A program made the translations under genes and the position numbers. A model generated the notes under the pieces. The model had not been told where the DNA came from. It saw only the letters and a program-made list of their open reading frames with translations, and searched no databases. Shown here one piece after another: positions 1 to 9,102 of a DNA stretch of 64,000 bases. Each line of letters opens with the position of its first letter. Within the stretch, counting starts at the first letter, position 1. Source of the DNA: Gammaproteobacteria bacterium (GTDB lineage: Bacteria > Pseudomonadota > Gammaproteobacteria > Pseudomonadales > Pseudohongiellaceae); assembly GCA_018401885.1 (NCBI GenBank), contig JAGYKB010000007.1, positions 1-64,000 on the forward strand, in the 5' to 3' direction.

Positions 1-1205
1 GTAAGTTCCTGCGCGAAATCGAGGTTGTAGAGACTCTGCAATCGCTTCCACTCCGAGCGCCCGAAAAACTCGAGATCGCCGCCAGCGCTGAGTATGCCTG
101 CCAATGGCGCGAGGTCTCGCACGCTTTCAATACCCAACTCCTCGGCACGTTCCCTGCGCATTGCAAGAGCGTAGCGATTCTGAAACCCTGCGAGGCCCAC
201 CGGATTCAATCCGCGTTCACGCACAAAGGCTTGGGTAATGTCGGTTATTTCAGCTCGCCCGGGATTCCCCTCACGGCGCATGTAGCTGCCCCAGATCGTG
301 CCGGTGTATTCAACATAAAGATCGACCGTCCCTGCGCCGATTGCATCGAAAATAACGTCCGATCCCATGCCGATGTTCTGATCGACAATAAAGCCTGCGG
401 CCGTCAATCGATCTGCCAAGACGCTTGCCAAAATATACTGTTCGGTGAATGGCTTGCCGCCGACAATAAAGTCTGGCTTTGGGGCTGGCTTTAGGGTCAC
501 CAGTAAAGCCACGGCGAAGGCGAAGGTGAGGCTTGTTGAAAGCACCAACGCCCTACGCAGCTCACGCAGACCTACGCCAATCGCACGGCGTTCGGCAATC
601 CATTGCAGGCTGCCGATGAGGGTATCGAGTAATATTGCAAGTCCCGCGGCGGCGAGGCTACCAACAGTCACAGCGGTGAGATTGCGTGTCTGAATACCGA
701 TGAAAATATAGTTACCAAAACTACTCGCGCCGACCAATGTAGACAGCGTCGCCATGCCGACGGTCCAAACCGCGGCTGTGCGGATTCCCGCAACGATTAC
801 CGGCAGCGCGAGGGGCAGCTCTACTTTCCACAACCGCTGCCTCGGAGAAAGACCAATTCCGCGCGCAGCTTCGACCACATCGGCTGGCACGCCTTCGAGA
901 CCGGTCACCGTATTGCGCATAATTGGCAACATTGAATAAAGGGTGAGAGCAATAAACGCCGGCAAAAAACCAATCTGGCCGCCCAACATTGCGACGACAA
1001 GCGCGAGTATCGCGAGTCCTGGTACTGTTTGAATGAGGCTGACCGTAGCAAGAAGCGGATGACGAATGCGTGGCGATCGCGATGCGATAATTCCAAGAGG
1101 CACGCTCACCGCAATACCCGCGCCGAGCGCGGCGAAGGTCAAAGCGAGATGACCCTGTAGATATTCTGGCAATACAAGAAGCTGTTCGCGTAACACGGGA
1201 TTCAT
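1..1205 (-). CDS. Osmoprotectant (glycine betaine/choline-type) ABC transporter permease fused to substrate-binding domain, partial
   Basis: The frame is open from an ATG at 1205 to the left edge, so the C-terminus is missing (at least 401 residues are present). The first ~210 residues are hydrophobic and carry the EAA-type loop of ABC permeases (EAARGIGLSPRQRLW). After another hydrophobic segment the protein continues with an OpuC/ProX-like binding domain: GGKPFTEQYIL, then GSDVIFDAIGAGTVDLYVEY, then TGT. Permease-binding protein fusions of this kind are known in the quaternary-amine uptake family and would place the binding domain on the periplasmic face. It lies 4 bp downstream of the ATPase gene, so the two form an operon. 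Substrate identity is inferred from the family. Confidence 0.88.
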   Translation of the reverse strand, partial: MNPVLREQLLVLPEYLQGHLALTFAALGAGIAVSVPLGIIASRSPRIRHPLLATVSLIQTVPGLAILALVVAMLGGQIGFLPAFIALTLYSMLPIMRNTVTGLEGVPADVVEAARGIGLSPRQRLWKVELPLALPVIVAGIRTAAVWTVGMATLSTLVGASSFGNYIFIGIQTRNLTAVTVGSLAAAGLAILLDTLIGSLQWIAERRAIGVGLRELRRALVLSTSLTFAFAVALLVTLKPAPKPDFIVGGKPFTEQYILASVLADRLTAAGFIVDQNIGMGSDVIFDAIGAGTVDLYVEYTGTIWGSYMRREGNPGRAEITDITQAFVRERGLNPVGLAGFQNRYALAMRRERAEELGIESVRDLAPLAGILSAGGDLEFFGRSEWKRLQSLYNLDFAQEL

Positions 1206-1209
1206 GTTA

Positions 1210-1980
1210 TCACTCCGCCGCTCGCATCACGCGCTCGAGGCGCTCGGCACGGCGACGCGGCATTTCCATTAGCTGAGTGACATAGTCATGAGCAGGATGA
1301 TTTAGCAGTTCACTCGCTGTCCCCACCTGAATAAGCTCACCACCCTGCATCACGGCAATTCGATCTGCCATTAGCATCGCTTCGGTTATGTCATGGGTAA
1401 CGAGCACAACGGTCAGTTGGAGCTCTTGCTGAATGCGACGAAATTCCTCTTGCAGCCCGGCCCGCGTAATCGGATCAAGTGCGCCGAATGGCTCGTCCAT
1501 TAGGAGCACATCGGGGCGCGCCGCAAGCGCCCGTGCAACGCCGATACGCTGCTGCTGACCACCGGACAACTCTGAGGGAATGCGCAATGCATAGTCGTCA
1601 TACGGCAGACCAACGAGAGCGCAGACTTCTCTGCTTCGGGCCTCAATGATCTCTTTCGACCAGCCGAGCAACTCAGGCACAGCGGCGATATTCCTTGCCA
1701 CGTTATGGTGCGGAAAGAGGCCTGCACCCTGAAAAACGTAGCCGATGTTCCGGCGCAATTCCTGCAGGTTTTGCTCCAACACATCGCGGCCCGCAACCAG
1801 TACCTGTCCGGCGGTCGGCTCTTCGAGGCGATTGATCATTTTAAGCGTCGTAGTCTTGCCACTGCCCGACTCACCAATTAAGGCAAGCAGCTCACCACGA
1901 GCAATGGTGAGACAGGTGTCGAAGACGGCATAGCTGGCGCCGCCGTCGAAAGTTTTTTGTATGTGTCTAAGTTCGATCAT
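1210..1980 (-). CDS. Osmoprotectant ABC transporter ATP-binding protein
   Basis: ABC ATPase of 256 residues that would energise uptake through the fused permease encoded 4 bp downstream. It shows Walker A GESGSGKTT, signature LSGGQQQR, Walker B VLLMDEPFGALD and the switch histidine in LVTHD. Length and motifs fit the OpuCA/ProV class; the C-terminal CBS domains of long OpuA/ProV forms are absent. I chose the ATG at 1980 (MIELRHIQ) because the protein fold begins there; a TTG at 2019 would add 13 residues without family support. The TPR/TonB gene ends 46 bp upstream on the same strand. Confidence 0.9.
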   Translation of the reverse strand: MIELRHIQKTFDGGASYAVFDTCLTIARGELLALIGESGSGKTTTLKMINRLEEPTAGQVLVAGRDVLEQNLQELRRNIGYVFQGAGLFPHHNVARNIAAVPELLGWSKEIIEARSREVCALVGLPYDDYALRIPSELSGGQQQRIGVARALAARPDVLLMDEPFGALDPITRAGLQEEFRRIQQELQLTVVLVTHDITEAMLMADRIAVMQGGELIQVGTASELLNHPAHDYVTQLMEMPRRRAERLERVMRAAE

Positions 1981-2026
1981 CAGGCGAGCGAGTCTAGCAA
2001 GGTGGTCTATCCCTGCCAACTGGGGA

Positions 2027-3592
2027 TCAGTCGAGAATTGGAACGCGCACCCGCATGCATTGGTCGCGCAGTCTCTGAGTGCGCCCCTTCACTACTGCTG
2101 GCCTAAACTGGAAATCCTTCATAGCTCTATTCACAGCGCGGCGCAGCCTCGCGTCCTCAGCGCCAGCGTCGTCTATTTTGACACCAGTCGCCTTTCCCCT
2201 CCGCGACACATCGAAGCGCGCAGTGATTTCGGCGTGCGGCAACTCTATGTTCCACGCGGACGACTCCACATCCGGCGCTGCCAGCGTTGCAAGCCGGTCG
2301 CTGAGTGCGGTGAAAGTAGGAAGGCATTCACCGTTAGGGTTGTCTGCCTTAAGCTCTTCAAATGTGAGTCGCAGTTGAGCCGACGGAATGAGAGCGGGTT
2401 GCGCAAAGTAGTCGCCAACCTCGTCTTCTGTCAGCCCTGATGCGAGCAGCAGTTCATGTGCCTCGCGATACTCACGAATGCCCGAGCCGCGGTTCTGTAA
2501 TAGTTGGTAATCACCCCGGTAGATCTTGCTCGCGGCGAGCGCCTGCCTCGTCAGAGCGACCTCGTTATTGCTCGCGCCCGCCGCGATTTGACGCTCAAGA
2601 AACTCGGTTAATCTCGCATCCATCGCCCGAATACCGAAATAACCGTCACGCAGGTAGCCCACACCAATCGGATCGCCTCTCTCTAAGAGAGGAACTCTGC
2701 TCATCGGTCCAGATACAGACCGCGCAGAAAGGCCCGGCGAACTCAGCTTATTGAGCGCACCGCCTTCGCGCCGGACTAAGTGATCAATGGTGTCGTAGGA
2801 AAAACCGCTCCGCGCATTAAGCAGTTGTACAAGCGCGAAATCGTTGTACGACTGGCGGTACATTAGCGGGAGCCATTGAGTAAGCAACAGGTACTCTGCC
2901 GCCGGATCGCCATAGCCTGAAAGCGACTCGAGGCGATTAACTACCTCCTCTGAAAGATCGAATAGCCGATCATCTATCTCTCGCGCGTCGAAAAAGCTGT
3001 CAATAGCCTCCCGTGTGGGCGTCAGGGCAACCTGCTGTACTAACCAGCCAGACTGGAGGGCAAGCGCATTGGCGAGCGCCATGCGCGCAGAGTTATCCTT
3101 TGGGCTAAGCACATCTCCCTTCTCTTCTGCTAGGCGCATTTCGTCGAAGGACCCGATGTAAATTTGACTTCTAAGGTCTAGGTAATCTGCGACCTGTTGC
3201 CAATTGGACCTGGCAATCTCGGTTCGCACAAGTGCATCCACCAAGGGGAGAAGGCGTGGATCCTCGAAGCCGAACGTGTTCCGCGTGATTTGTAATTGCC
3301 GTCTTAGCGAGCTTGCCGAGGCCTCGAAATCCCCTCGCTCAAACTGAAGCTCCGCCAATCCGGCCAAGGGTTCGAGCAGTCGGCTATCAAAGGGGCCAAA
3401 TTCGGATTCGATCGCCTCGATCTGAGCGGTGTAAAGCGCCGCATCGCTTTCAACAGACGCATTCTGCGCCACGGCAGAAAAATTACAAAAAAGCGCCAAC
3501 AAGAGGAAGAGAGCAAACCTTGGGCGAAACGGGGCGAAAAGTGTTGCTCTAGGCAAGTGTTTAGAAATTACACTGCAGGGATGTATGCTCAT
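2027..3592 (-). CDS. TPR protein with C-terminal TonB domain
   Basis: Protein of 521 residues. From the ATG at 3592 it has a signal sequence (hydrophobic run FALFLLLALF, cleavage near AVAQ), then TPR-like helices, for example LAELQFERGDFEASASSLRR, a long helical middle part, and a last ~75 residues resembling a TonB C-terminal domain (AEITARFDVSRRGKATGVKI, later FQFRPAVVKG, ending VRVPILD). Proteins of this build may pass proton-motive energy to outer-membrane receptors or act as periplasmic scaffolds; which is unknown. A TTG at 3688 would lengthen the N-terminus but spoil the signal peptide. A shorter relative without the TonB domain is at 33523-34740. Confidence 0.8.
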   Translation of the reverse strand: MSIHPCSVISKHLPRATLFAPFRPRFALFLLLALFCNFSAVAQNASVESDAALYTAQIEAIESEFGPFDSRLLEPLAGLAELQFERGDFEASASSLRRQLQITRNTFGFEDPRLLPLVDALVRTEIARSNWQQVADYLDLRSQIYIGSFDEMRLAEEKGDVLSPKDNSARMALANALALQSGWLVQQVALTPTREAIDSFFDAREIDDRLFDLSEEVVNRLESLSGYGDPAAEYLLLTQWLPLMYRQSYNDFALVQLLNARSGFSYDTIDHLVRREGGALNKLSSPGLSARSVSGPMSRVPLLERGDPIGVGYLRDGYFGIRAMDARLTEFLERQIAAGASNNEVALTRQALAASKIYRGDYQLLQNRGSGIREYREAHELLLASGLTEDEVGDYFAQPALIPSAQLRLTFEELKADNPNGECLPTFTALSDRLATLAAPDVESSAWNIELPHAEITARFDVSRRGKATGVKIDDAGAEDARLRRAVNRAMKDFQFRPAVVKGRTQRLRDQCMRVRVPILD

Positions 3593-3730
3593 GGCTTCGA
3601 CCCAAGCGTGAGAATGAAAGAGCGGGACTACATAGAAGCCCCCTCGTAGTATGCTAAATCCGCAACAAGAGATCATCGATTGAGGCAATAGCTTCTGTAT
3701 CGAGCCTCACCAAACGCTGACTCTACTCTT

Positions 3731-4156
3731 ATGATTATAGCCCTAGCAATTAACAGCACTCTCGTTGCGGTCGCCGTAGTAATCCACTATGAAATGCTGC
3801 GCGTGCTTTCCATTTTGATTCCAAGGCTACAAATCAGACACCGGCTCCGCGTCCTGATCGGTGTCTTTGGGACTATCTGTGCGCACATTATTGAGGTTTG
3901 TCTGTTTGGCCTCGCTTTCTACTTTATGGTGAGACACGGGGGCTTCGGAAACTTAGTAGGAAGTTTCGACGGAAGTCTCGTCGACAGCATCTACTTCTCA
4001 TTTACCAACTACACGACGGTCGGTTATGGCGACATCGCTCCACAGGGAAGCCTTCGCTTTCTCGCGGGAGTCGAGGCCATTACAGGCCTTTCCCTAATCA
4101 CTTGGTCAGCCTCCTTCATGTTTATGGAAATGACCCAGTTTTGGGATGAAGGCTAA
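3731..4156 (+). CDS. Small two-TM ion channel protein (K+ channel-like pore)
   Basis: Protein of 141 residues. It has an N-terminal hydrophobic segment, a second one around residues 46-70 (IGVFGTICAHIIEVCLFGLA), a pore loop with the potassium-filter motif TVGYGD near residue 97, and a last hydrophobic segment (AGVEAITGLSLITWSASFMF). This is the Ion_trans_2 (Pfam) layout, with no cytoplasmic RCK or cyclic-nucleotide domain. It probably forms a tetrameric K+ channel in the inner membrane. The gene stands alone, convergent with the gene at 4159 with 2 bp between them. Confidence 0.85.
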   Translation: MIIALAINSTLVAVAVVIHYEMLRVLSILIPRLQIRHRLRVLIGVFGTICAHIIEVCLFGLAFYFMVRHGGFGNLVGSFDGSLVDSIYFSFTNYTTVGYGDIAPQGSLRFLAGVEAITGLSLITWSASFMFMEMTQFWDEG

Positions 4157-4158
4157 GT

Positions 4159-5193
4159 TCAGTCCTCGGCCGCCGCGTCAGCCTCTGCTCGTCGAGCACC
4201 GGCAAGAATGCCGGGAAGCCCGTAATTACCCTCGTGGCAAGCATACTCGTAGAGCTTGTTCTCCGACGCATTCAGGCTCATTTCACCGCGCCAGTCTTGC
4301 GTGTAATAGATGGGATCAGAGACCTCGAATGTATAGAGAATTTGATCATCCGAATAGCGACTGAACCGCTCTATAATTTTTCCCTCGGCGGATAATGGCG
4401 CTGCATTGCGTGGCGCCTGCTGCGGATGCAAATTGACAGTTTCAACAACGAGCGTATCGCCTTCCCAATGTCCTATCGAGTCGCCGAGCCAGCGCTGGTG
4501 TTCAGCGGGTCTATGCGTGTCACTAAGCGGGATGATGCGAGCATCATTGACCATTTCAACGAGGATCATTACATAATCATCGGTCTGCACTATCTGGTAC
4601 ATGTTGTTGTAGAGAACATTATTCATCGGCGGACCACCGGTGCTGCCAAAGCCTATAATGCAGCGTTCCCCTAATGCGCGCCCCTCTGGGCCATCATTGC
4701 CCGAAAATTTCGCCCGATTCGCTCCGCGAATATCATTGCCTGCATCCGAAAATGGGATACGTCCGTCGGCGGGCTCTACTATCCAAGAGGTGCGCGCCTC
4801 GCCTTTGACAATGCCAAACCGCGTACCAGGATCGACCCAAAACGCGTTATAACCACGCCCTTTACCCAAGTCCGAGCCGTCAAGGAGTTCGCCTTGCACC
4901 AAACCATCGTCCGTTGCCTGTCTGACATTTTGGTGATGGTTACGCGTGAAGTCTTCTATCTCGCTGGCCGGTATAACTAAGCGATCATAATCCGAACTGC
5001 GCTGCAGCTGTGTCAGCGAAGCATTTGTCCAGTAGCCCTGCAAGTCGGGCTTACCCGATTGAGTGCGCGGCGGTTCATAGTCCTGAGCAACAGCAGCTGC
5101 GGACCAGAGCAATCCAACGCAGAGTAGGGCAAAGGCCGCAGAGGATGACTCAAGCGTAAATGCGGGAGAGAATCGTGGCTTTGTTCTTTTCAT
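4159..5193 (-). CDS. Secreted protein of unknown function, PRTxSGKPDLQGYW family
   Basis: Protein of 344 residues with a signal peptide (hydrophobic AAFALLCVGLLWSAAAVAQ) followed by PPRTQSGKPDLQGYWTNASL. A related opening (PRTPAGKPDFNGIWQVL) and further shared blocks (GHWEGDTLVVETVNL against GYWDGDTWVVEVSGL) occur in the lipoprotein at 10430-11320, so the two are paralogues. The family is widespread in marine gammaproteobacteria and acidobacteria as far as I recall, and has no established activity. Start ATG at 5193 gives a sensible signal peptide. It is convergent with the ion-channel gene. Confidence 0.8.
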   Translation of the reverse strand: MKRTKPRFSPAFTLESSSAAFALLCVGLLWSAAAVAQDYEPPRTQSGKPDLQGYWTNASLTQLQRSSDYDRLVIPASEIEDFTRNHHQNVRQATDDGLVQGELLDGSDLGKGRGYNAFWVDPGTRFGIVKGEARTSWIVEPADGRIPFSDAGNDIRGANRAKFSGNDGPEGRALGERCIIGFGSTGGPPMNNVLYNNMYQIVQTDDYVMILVEMVNDARIIPLSDTHRPAEHQRWLGDSIGHWEGDTLVVETVNLHPQQAPRNAAPLSAEGKIIERFSRYSDDQILYTFEVSDPIYYTQDWRGEMSLNASENKLYEYACHEGNYGLPGILAGARRAEADAAAED

Positions 5194-5373
5194 GATGAGC
5201 TCTCTTTTCTTATTTCTCTTACGAACTTAATTACTGTTTAGAGTCTTGTAAAACTAAGTATTGAAGCTAAACCAACTAGAGTAATTAGGCAACACACCCA
5301 ATCTTGCTCACGATCAATAAAATTTTTCCTGTCAGGGTACACAGTGTTACTTCACGAATCAGGAGATGCTGCC

Positions 5374-5772
5374 ATGAACAACCTTGACTCACTCGATCAA
5401 AAAATCCGTGCAACGCTTGCAGAACACGATTCAAAATTGCAGAAAGAAATAGAACTGATAGATCGCGGAGAAGGCTACTTTGACCTTCTCAAGGCAAGCC
5501 TTCACGGCCGCCAAGCTTGGATCACCTACTATTTATGGGTGCTCGGGTTCGCCACTCTTGCACTCTTTATTTACTGCCTGACAAGCTATCTCGCTTCTGA
5601 AAGCGTCGATTCATCTCTTGATTGGGTGCTTGGATTAATCGCCTGCATGTTTGTCTTTACCTTAATAAAATTAATCGCATTCGAGCAAATGCTAAAATTC
5701 GAAATGCTTCGCGAATTGAAGCGCATCGAACTTAGACTCATGCTTAATAATAGAATCACGGGAGACTCGTAA
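5374..5772 (+). CDS. Small membrane protein of unknown function
   Basis: Protein of 132 residues. The start at 5374 is preferred because AGGAG lies 8 bases before it; an upstream in-frame start at 5344 lacks this. The first ~45 residues are charged and helical (LDQKIRATLAEHDSKLQKEI). Two hydrophobic segments follow (WITYYLWVLGFATLALFIYC and WVLGLIACMFVFTLIKLIAF), then a basic helix at the end. I do not recognise a family. A dimeric inner-membrane protein with a coiled-coil N-terminus is possible. Confidence 0.65.
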   Translation: MNNLDSLDQKIRATLAEHDSKLQKEIELIDRGEGYFDLLKASLHGRQAWITYYLWVLGFATLALFIYCLTSYLASESVDSSLDWVLGLIACMFVFTLIKLIAFEQMLKFEMLRELKRIELRLMLNNRITGDS

Positions 5773-5866
5773 TCCCCGGGTAACTACCAAGAGGCGGCAG
5801 GTTTATTGGTGCGCCGGAGATGTTAGAATCGTGCCGTCAATTCCCTAGCAGAGCACTCACGAGTCG

Positions 5867-6310
5867 ATGACCAGAAAAACAGTAGTCACTAGCGTTCCCG
5901 TTTTAGACCTTATGCCGAGTCCGCAACCTGCAGGTTCCGGTGTTGATAACAAATGCGGACGCTGCACTCGTTCGATTTGTTGCAACTCGATAAACCAGCA
6001 GGTTCCTACGCCGCGAAGCAAAAGCGATTTCGATCATTTGCTCTGGCAGGTCGCGCATGAGGGAATTAACTTGTTCAAAGACTCCGACGGTTGGTTCTTA
6101 CACATCGAATCGCGCTGCGCTCATCTGCAGCCAGGCGGATTTTGTGGGATCTATGAAAAAAGGCCTGAAGTCTGCCGAGACTATAGCAACGACTTCTGCG
6201 AGCTCGATGAGTCGATTCCTGAGGGCAGCGAATTATTCTTTAGCACCTACGCGCAGCTCGACGCGTATTGCCGCGCTCGATTCAAGCAGTGGGATAAACG
6301 CTTCGACTAG
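5867..6310 (+). CDS. YkgJ family cysteine-cluster protein
   Basis: Protein of 147 residues in the UPF0153/YkgJ group, thought to bind a metal (zinc or iron) through conserved cysteines. The cysteines are in KCGRCTRSICC, in RCAHLQPGGFCGIYEKRP, and in EVCRDYSNDFC; the last two blocks are the family hallmark. Its biochemical role is not established. It has its own intergenic region upstream and runs toward the propeller gene on the opposite strand. Confidence 0.85.
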   Translation: MTRKTVVTSVPVLDLMPSPQPAGSGVDNKCGRCTRSICCNSINQQVPTPRSKSDFDHLLWQVAHEGINLFKDSDGWFLHIESRCAHLQPGGFCGIYEKRPEVCRDYSNDFCELDESIPEGSELFFSTYAQLDAYCRARFKQWDKRFD

Positions 6311-6345
6311 GGCATAGTCTGCCGAAGGCAGCCTTCTAGATCGCG

Positions 6346-7545
6346 CTACCAAAGCAGCAAAAAATCATCGTCGCCGATCGCTGCTGCGGCGGGGAAACTA
6401 AAGTTAGGTATCGTGATCTGCGCATCAAGAGTCCAATCGATTTTGTCGCCGTGCTCACCTGTGAGCTGTGCGCGAAGTTCACCTCCTTTACTGTGGCTGA
6501 TCGCCTCACCCCACGCGGTCAGAACGGCGCCGCTGGCGGCGACGGCTATGCTCGGGTTTTTTTGCCTAGTCTCTGTTTCCGGCTCTTGGACGGCCTCCGC
6601 AGCGCCACTGCTTTTTAGTCGAACAACCCTCGCTGCCGTCTCGAACACGGCCCAAAGCTCGCCATTTTTGTCGACCGTGAAGTCATTCGTACTCAGAGGA
6701 CACGAACTCATTTCCCATTCCTGCAAAGGCTGCAATGGCGAATAATCTCCGCGCAGGGCCTCGTTCGCCTTCGCAAGGCTCGGAGAATCGGCATAAAGCG
6801 TGAGCCATTGCATGTGACGCCCCACCCCTCCTATCGCAGAACGGTAGGCAATTGATAGCCTTCCGCGAGGGTCAAATTCGGTTGCCAGTGAACAGCAGGC
6901 ACAGGCGCCGAGGTCTGTATTGCCGACACGTTGTTCGGGACCGAAGTTTTCACCATTATTATCCGAAAAACGCGCGTAGACAGTTCTTTCTTGCTCAGCG
7001 CTCAATGCGCCCGCGCCCCAAACGACCGCCACCTGATCGCCCTCGGCTGCGACGTCTGCTGCAGCATCAACGCCTTCGATATAATCGGAGACAAGCGAAC
7101 GCTGCACCTCAAACTGCGACCGTTCAATATCAGAGCGAGAGTAGTAATAGCGATTTTCGCGAGGCAAATACCAGATTACGTGCGCGCGCCCGTCTCCACC
7201 AATCGCCATGGAAGCCCGAGCAATAGCAAATGTTTGCAGATCAAATGCGCTGCTAGACACCTTGACCGGCAGCCCGAACCGACGTTCCTCGCGGAGATAC
7301 TCTCGGTAATAAAGATTGCCCTCGCGCGCGCTTGGTGCGCTGAGCCTTTTCTTGAAATAGAGAAGATGGACGCCACCGTCGAAAGAGGTAACCAATCGCG
7401 GTTGTAACCCTCCGTCAGGAGTTGGCATGTCAAAAACCTCTCCGAGTAAAGGAGCGGCGGCTAATAATAGGAGTAGCGCCAGTGATACAGCACTCAGCAC
7501 TTGAGCGAAGGACTGGCTCATTGATTTATTCGCGTAGAATCTCAC
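6346..7545 (-). CDS. Secreted sialidase-like beta-propeller protein
   Basis: Protein of 399 residues starting at GTG 7545, supported by GAGGAG 6 bases upstream; an ATG at 7521 is possible. Signal peptide with hydrophobic core VSLALLLLLAAAPL. The rest shows repeated propeller-like strands with sialidase/BNR flavour: GGVHLLYFKKR, GRAHVIWYLPRENRYYYSRS, QVAVVWGAG, RFSDNNGENF. A CACC cysteine pair sits in the middle. No sialidase catalytic set could be confirmed by eye, so the enzymatic function is open. Confidence 0.7.
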   Translation of the reverse strand: MRFYANKSMSQSFAQVLSAVSLALLLLLAAAPLLGEVFDMPTPDGGLQPRLVTSFDGGVHLLYFKKRLSAPSAREGNLYYREYLREERRFGLPVKVSSSAFDLQTFAIARASMAIGGDGRAHVIWYLPRENRYYYSRSDIERSQFEVQRSLVSDYIEGVDAAADVAAEGDQVAVVWGAGALSAEQERTVYARFSDNNGENFGPEQRVGNTDLGACACCSLATEFDPRGRLSIAYRSAIGGVGRHMQWLTLYADSPSLAKANEALRGDYSPLQPLQEWEMSSCPLSTNDFTVDKNGELWAVFETAARVVRLKSSGAAEAVQEPETETRQKNPSIAVAASGAVLTAWGEAISHSKGGELRAQLTGEHGDKIDWTLDAQITIPNFSFPAAAAIGDDDFLLLW

Positions 7546-7697
7546 TACCTACTCCTCGTCTATTGGCCATTTGTGGGAAGCGCATCCATCCACTATTCGT
7601 GTAGCAGCATTCATCTATTTAGGGCAGACTATTCCTTTTAGCTATGTCTCACTTTAATTACGCCGTTTTGGTTACTAAAGACTATCAGGTACACATC

Positions 7698-8216
7698 ATG
7701 AATGCATCGAGCCACCTAACCATGTTCGCCAAGACGTTCTCGTCGTTATTTTTGGCAGCAAGCTTGGCCGCCTGCTCTGCACCAGACGAGCCGTCTCAAG
7801 CCGATGAAACCGCCGCTCTCTACAACACCACGCTGACTAATAAAGAGCTCATGGCGCTCATCATTGAACCTGCGTCAGATATTCTTTGGGATTCCGGCGG
7901 TTGGGTGCTCGATGCATCGGGCTACGAAGAACTCTACCCGACTACTGACGCGGGTTGGGCCTATGTACGCGCGCAGGCGGCGATCGTGGTCGAGGCAGGC
8001 AATATGCTCGCACTTCCTGGCAGAGCCGAGGACAACGATGCATGGATGATCTATTCGCAAGGGCTAAGCGATGCTGCCTTACGTGCCATGGATGCCGCAG
8101 CTGCCCAGGACGAAGAAGAATTTTTCCAAGCTGGCGCTCAACTCTATAGCGTCTGCTCCGCCTGTCATCAGGCTTACAATCCCGACATCGTGAACCGCTT
8201 TGTCGAGTCCGACTAG
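7698..8216 (+). CDS. Cytochrome c'-like lipoprotein
   Basis: From the ATG at 7698 the protein has a lipoprotein signal peptide ending in the lipobox LAAC (MFAKTFSSLFLAASLAAC), then a helical domain of ~140 residues. A single heme-binding motif CSACH lies close to the C-terminus, the arrangement of c'/c556-type four-helix cytochromes. It would be an electron carrier or small-molecule sensor anchored on the periplasmic side. An upstream ATG at 7644 would bury the lipobox and is unlikely. It is followed 26 bp later by the HupE-like gene in the same direction. Confidence 0.83.
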   Translation: MNASSHLTMFAKTFSSLFLAASLAACSAPDEPSQADETAALYNTTLTNKELMALIIEPASDILWDSGGWVLDASGYEELYPTTDAGWAYVRAQAAIVVEAGNMLALPGRAEDNDAWMIYSQGLSDAALRAMDAAAAQDEEEFFQAGAQLYSVCSACHQAYNPDIVNRFVESD

Positions 8217-8242
8217 TCGGCCTTCTGTTTGGAGAGAATACG

Positions 8243-8974
8243 TTGCTCGTTGATAAATCGGCAAATCGAGCGAACACTCGGCGTACAGTTTTTTTTCAGC
8301 GCTGCTCGGTGGGAGTGGTCACTGCATGCGCCACAAGTCTTGCGCTAGCGCATTCTATCGAAGGTGGCGACGCGAGTTTTGTGGCCTCGATCAACGGTCC
8401 GGCGATAGGCCCCTTTATCTATCTTGGGGCAAAACACATGGTGACGGGGTACGACCATCTCTTATTTTTGGTCGGAGTTATTTTTTTCCTCTATAGGCCT
8501 GCCGATGTCATCAAATATGTCACCCTATTTGCGGTTGGGCACAGCATTACACTCCTAGCTGGCGTTTTAGGTGGACTGCAGGTTAACGCCTACCTCATCG
8601 ATGCGATAATTGGCCTTTCGATTGTTTACAAGGCGTTTGAAAATCTTGGGGGATTCGAGCGCCTACTCGGATTTACTATAGATGCTCGGCTCGCTGTTTT
8701 CATATTCGGGCTTTTTCACGGATTAGGTCTTGCCACTAAGCTTCAGGAATTTTCGCTCTCAGACAATGGCCTAGTCACGAATATCATCAGTTTTAATATG
8801 GGTGTAGAAATAGGCCAGATCTTAGCGCTCTCCGGGGTTTTCATTTTGCTCACACTTTGGCGAACAACGGAAAGCTATTTGCGACATGCGTTTACCACCA
8901 ACATAGTGCTGATGACGGGCGGGATTTTGCTGACTTTTTATCAGCTAAACGGTTATTTCTTGACGGGCTATTAA
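8243..8974 (+). CDS. HupE/UreJ-type membrane protein (possible metal permease)
   Basis: Protein of 243 residues with a signal-like N-terminus (hydrophobic VVTACATSLALAH) and about six further hydrophobic segments. It carries the HupE/UreJ features GAKHMVTGYDHLLFLVGV and FGLFHGLGLATKLQE, with histidines and an aspartate inside membrane segments. HupE proteins are linked to Ni or other divalent metal transport; that role is inferred here. The start is a TTG with GGAGAG 6 bases upstream. It sits between the cytochrome lipoprotein and the membrane-anchor gene, as one likely transcription unit. Confidence 0.85.
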   Translation: MLVDKSANRANTRRTVFFQRCSVGVVTACATSLALAHSIEGGDASFVASINGPAIGPFIYLGAKHMVTGYDHLLFLVGVIFFLYRPADVIKYVTLFAVGHSITLLAGVLGGLQVNAYLIDAIIGLSIVYKAFENLGGFERLLGFTIDARLAVFIFGLFHGLGLATKLQEFSLSDNGLVTNIISFNMGVEIGQILALSGVFILLTLWRTTESYLRHAFTTNIVLMTGGILLTFYQLNGYFLTGY

Positions 8975-9102
8975 TGAAGGGCGCTTCATAAAAGGCGGCT
9001 TCTTGACAGTCTAGCGTGGTCTTCAGCTGGGAATTCTGCCCACCTAATTACATTTCAAAACAAGCCTCATAATTTAACTGCCAACGATTTCGAGGGAAAC
9101 GA

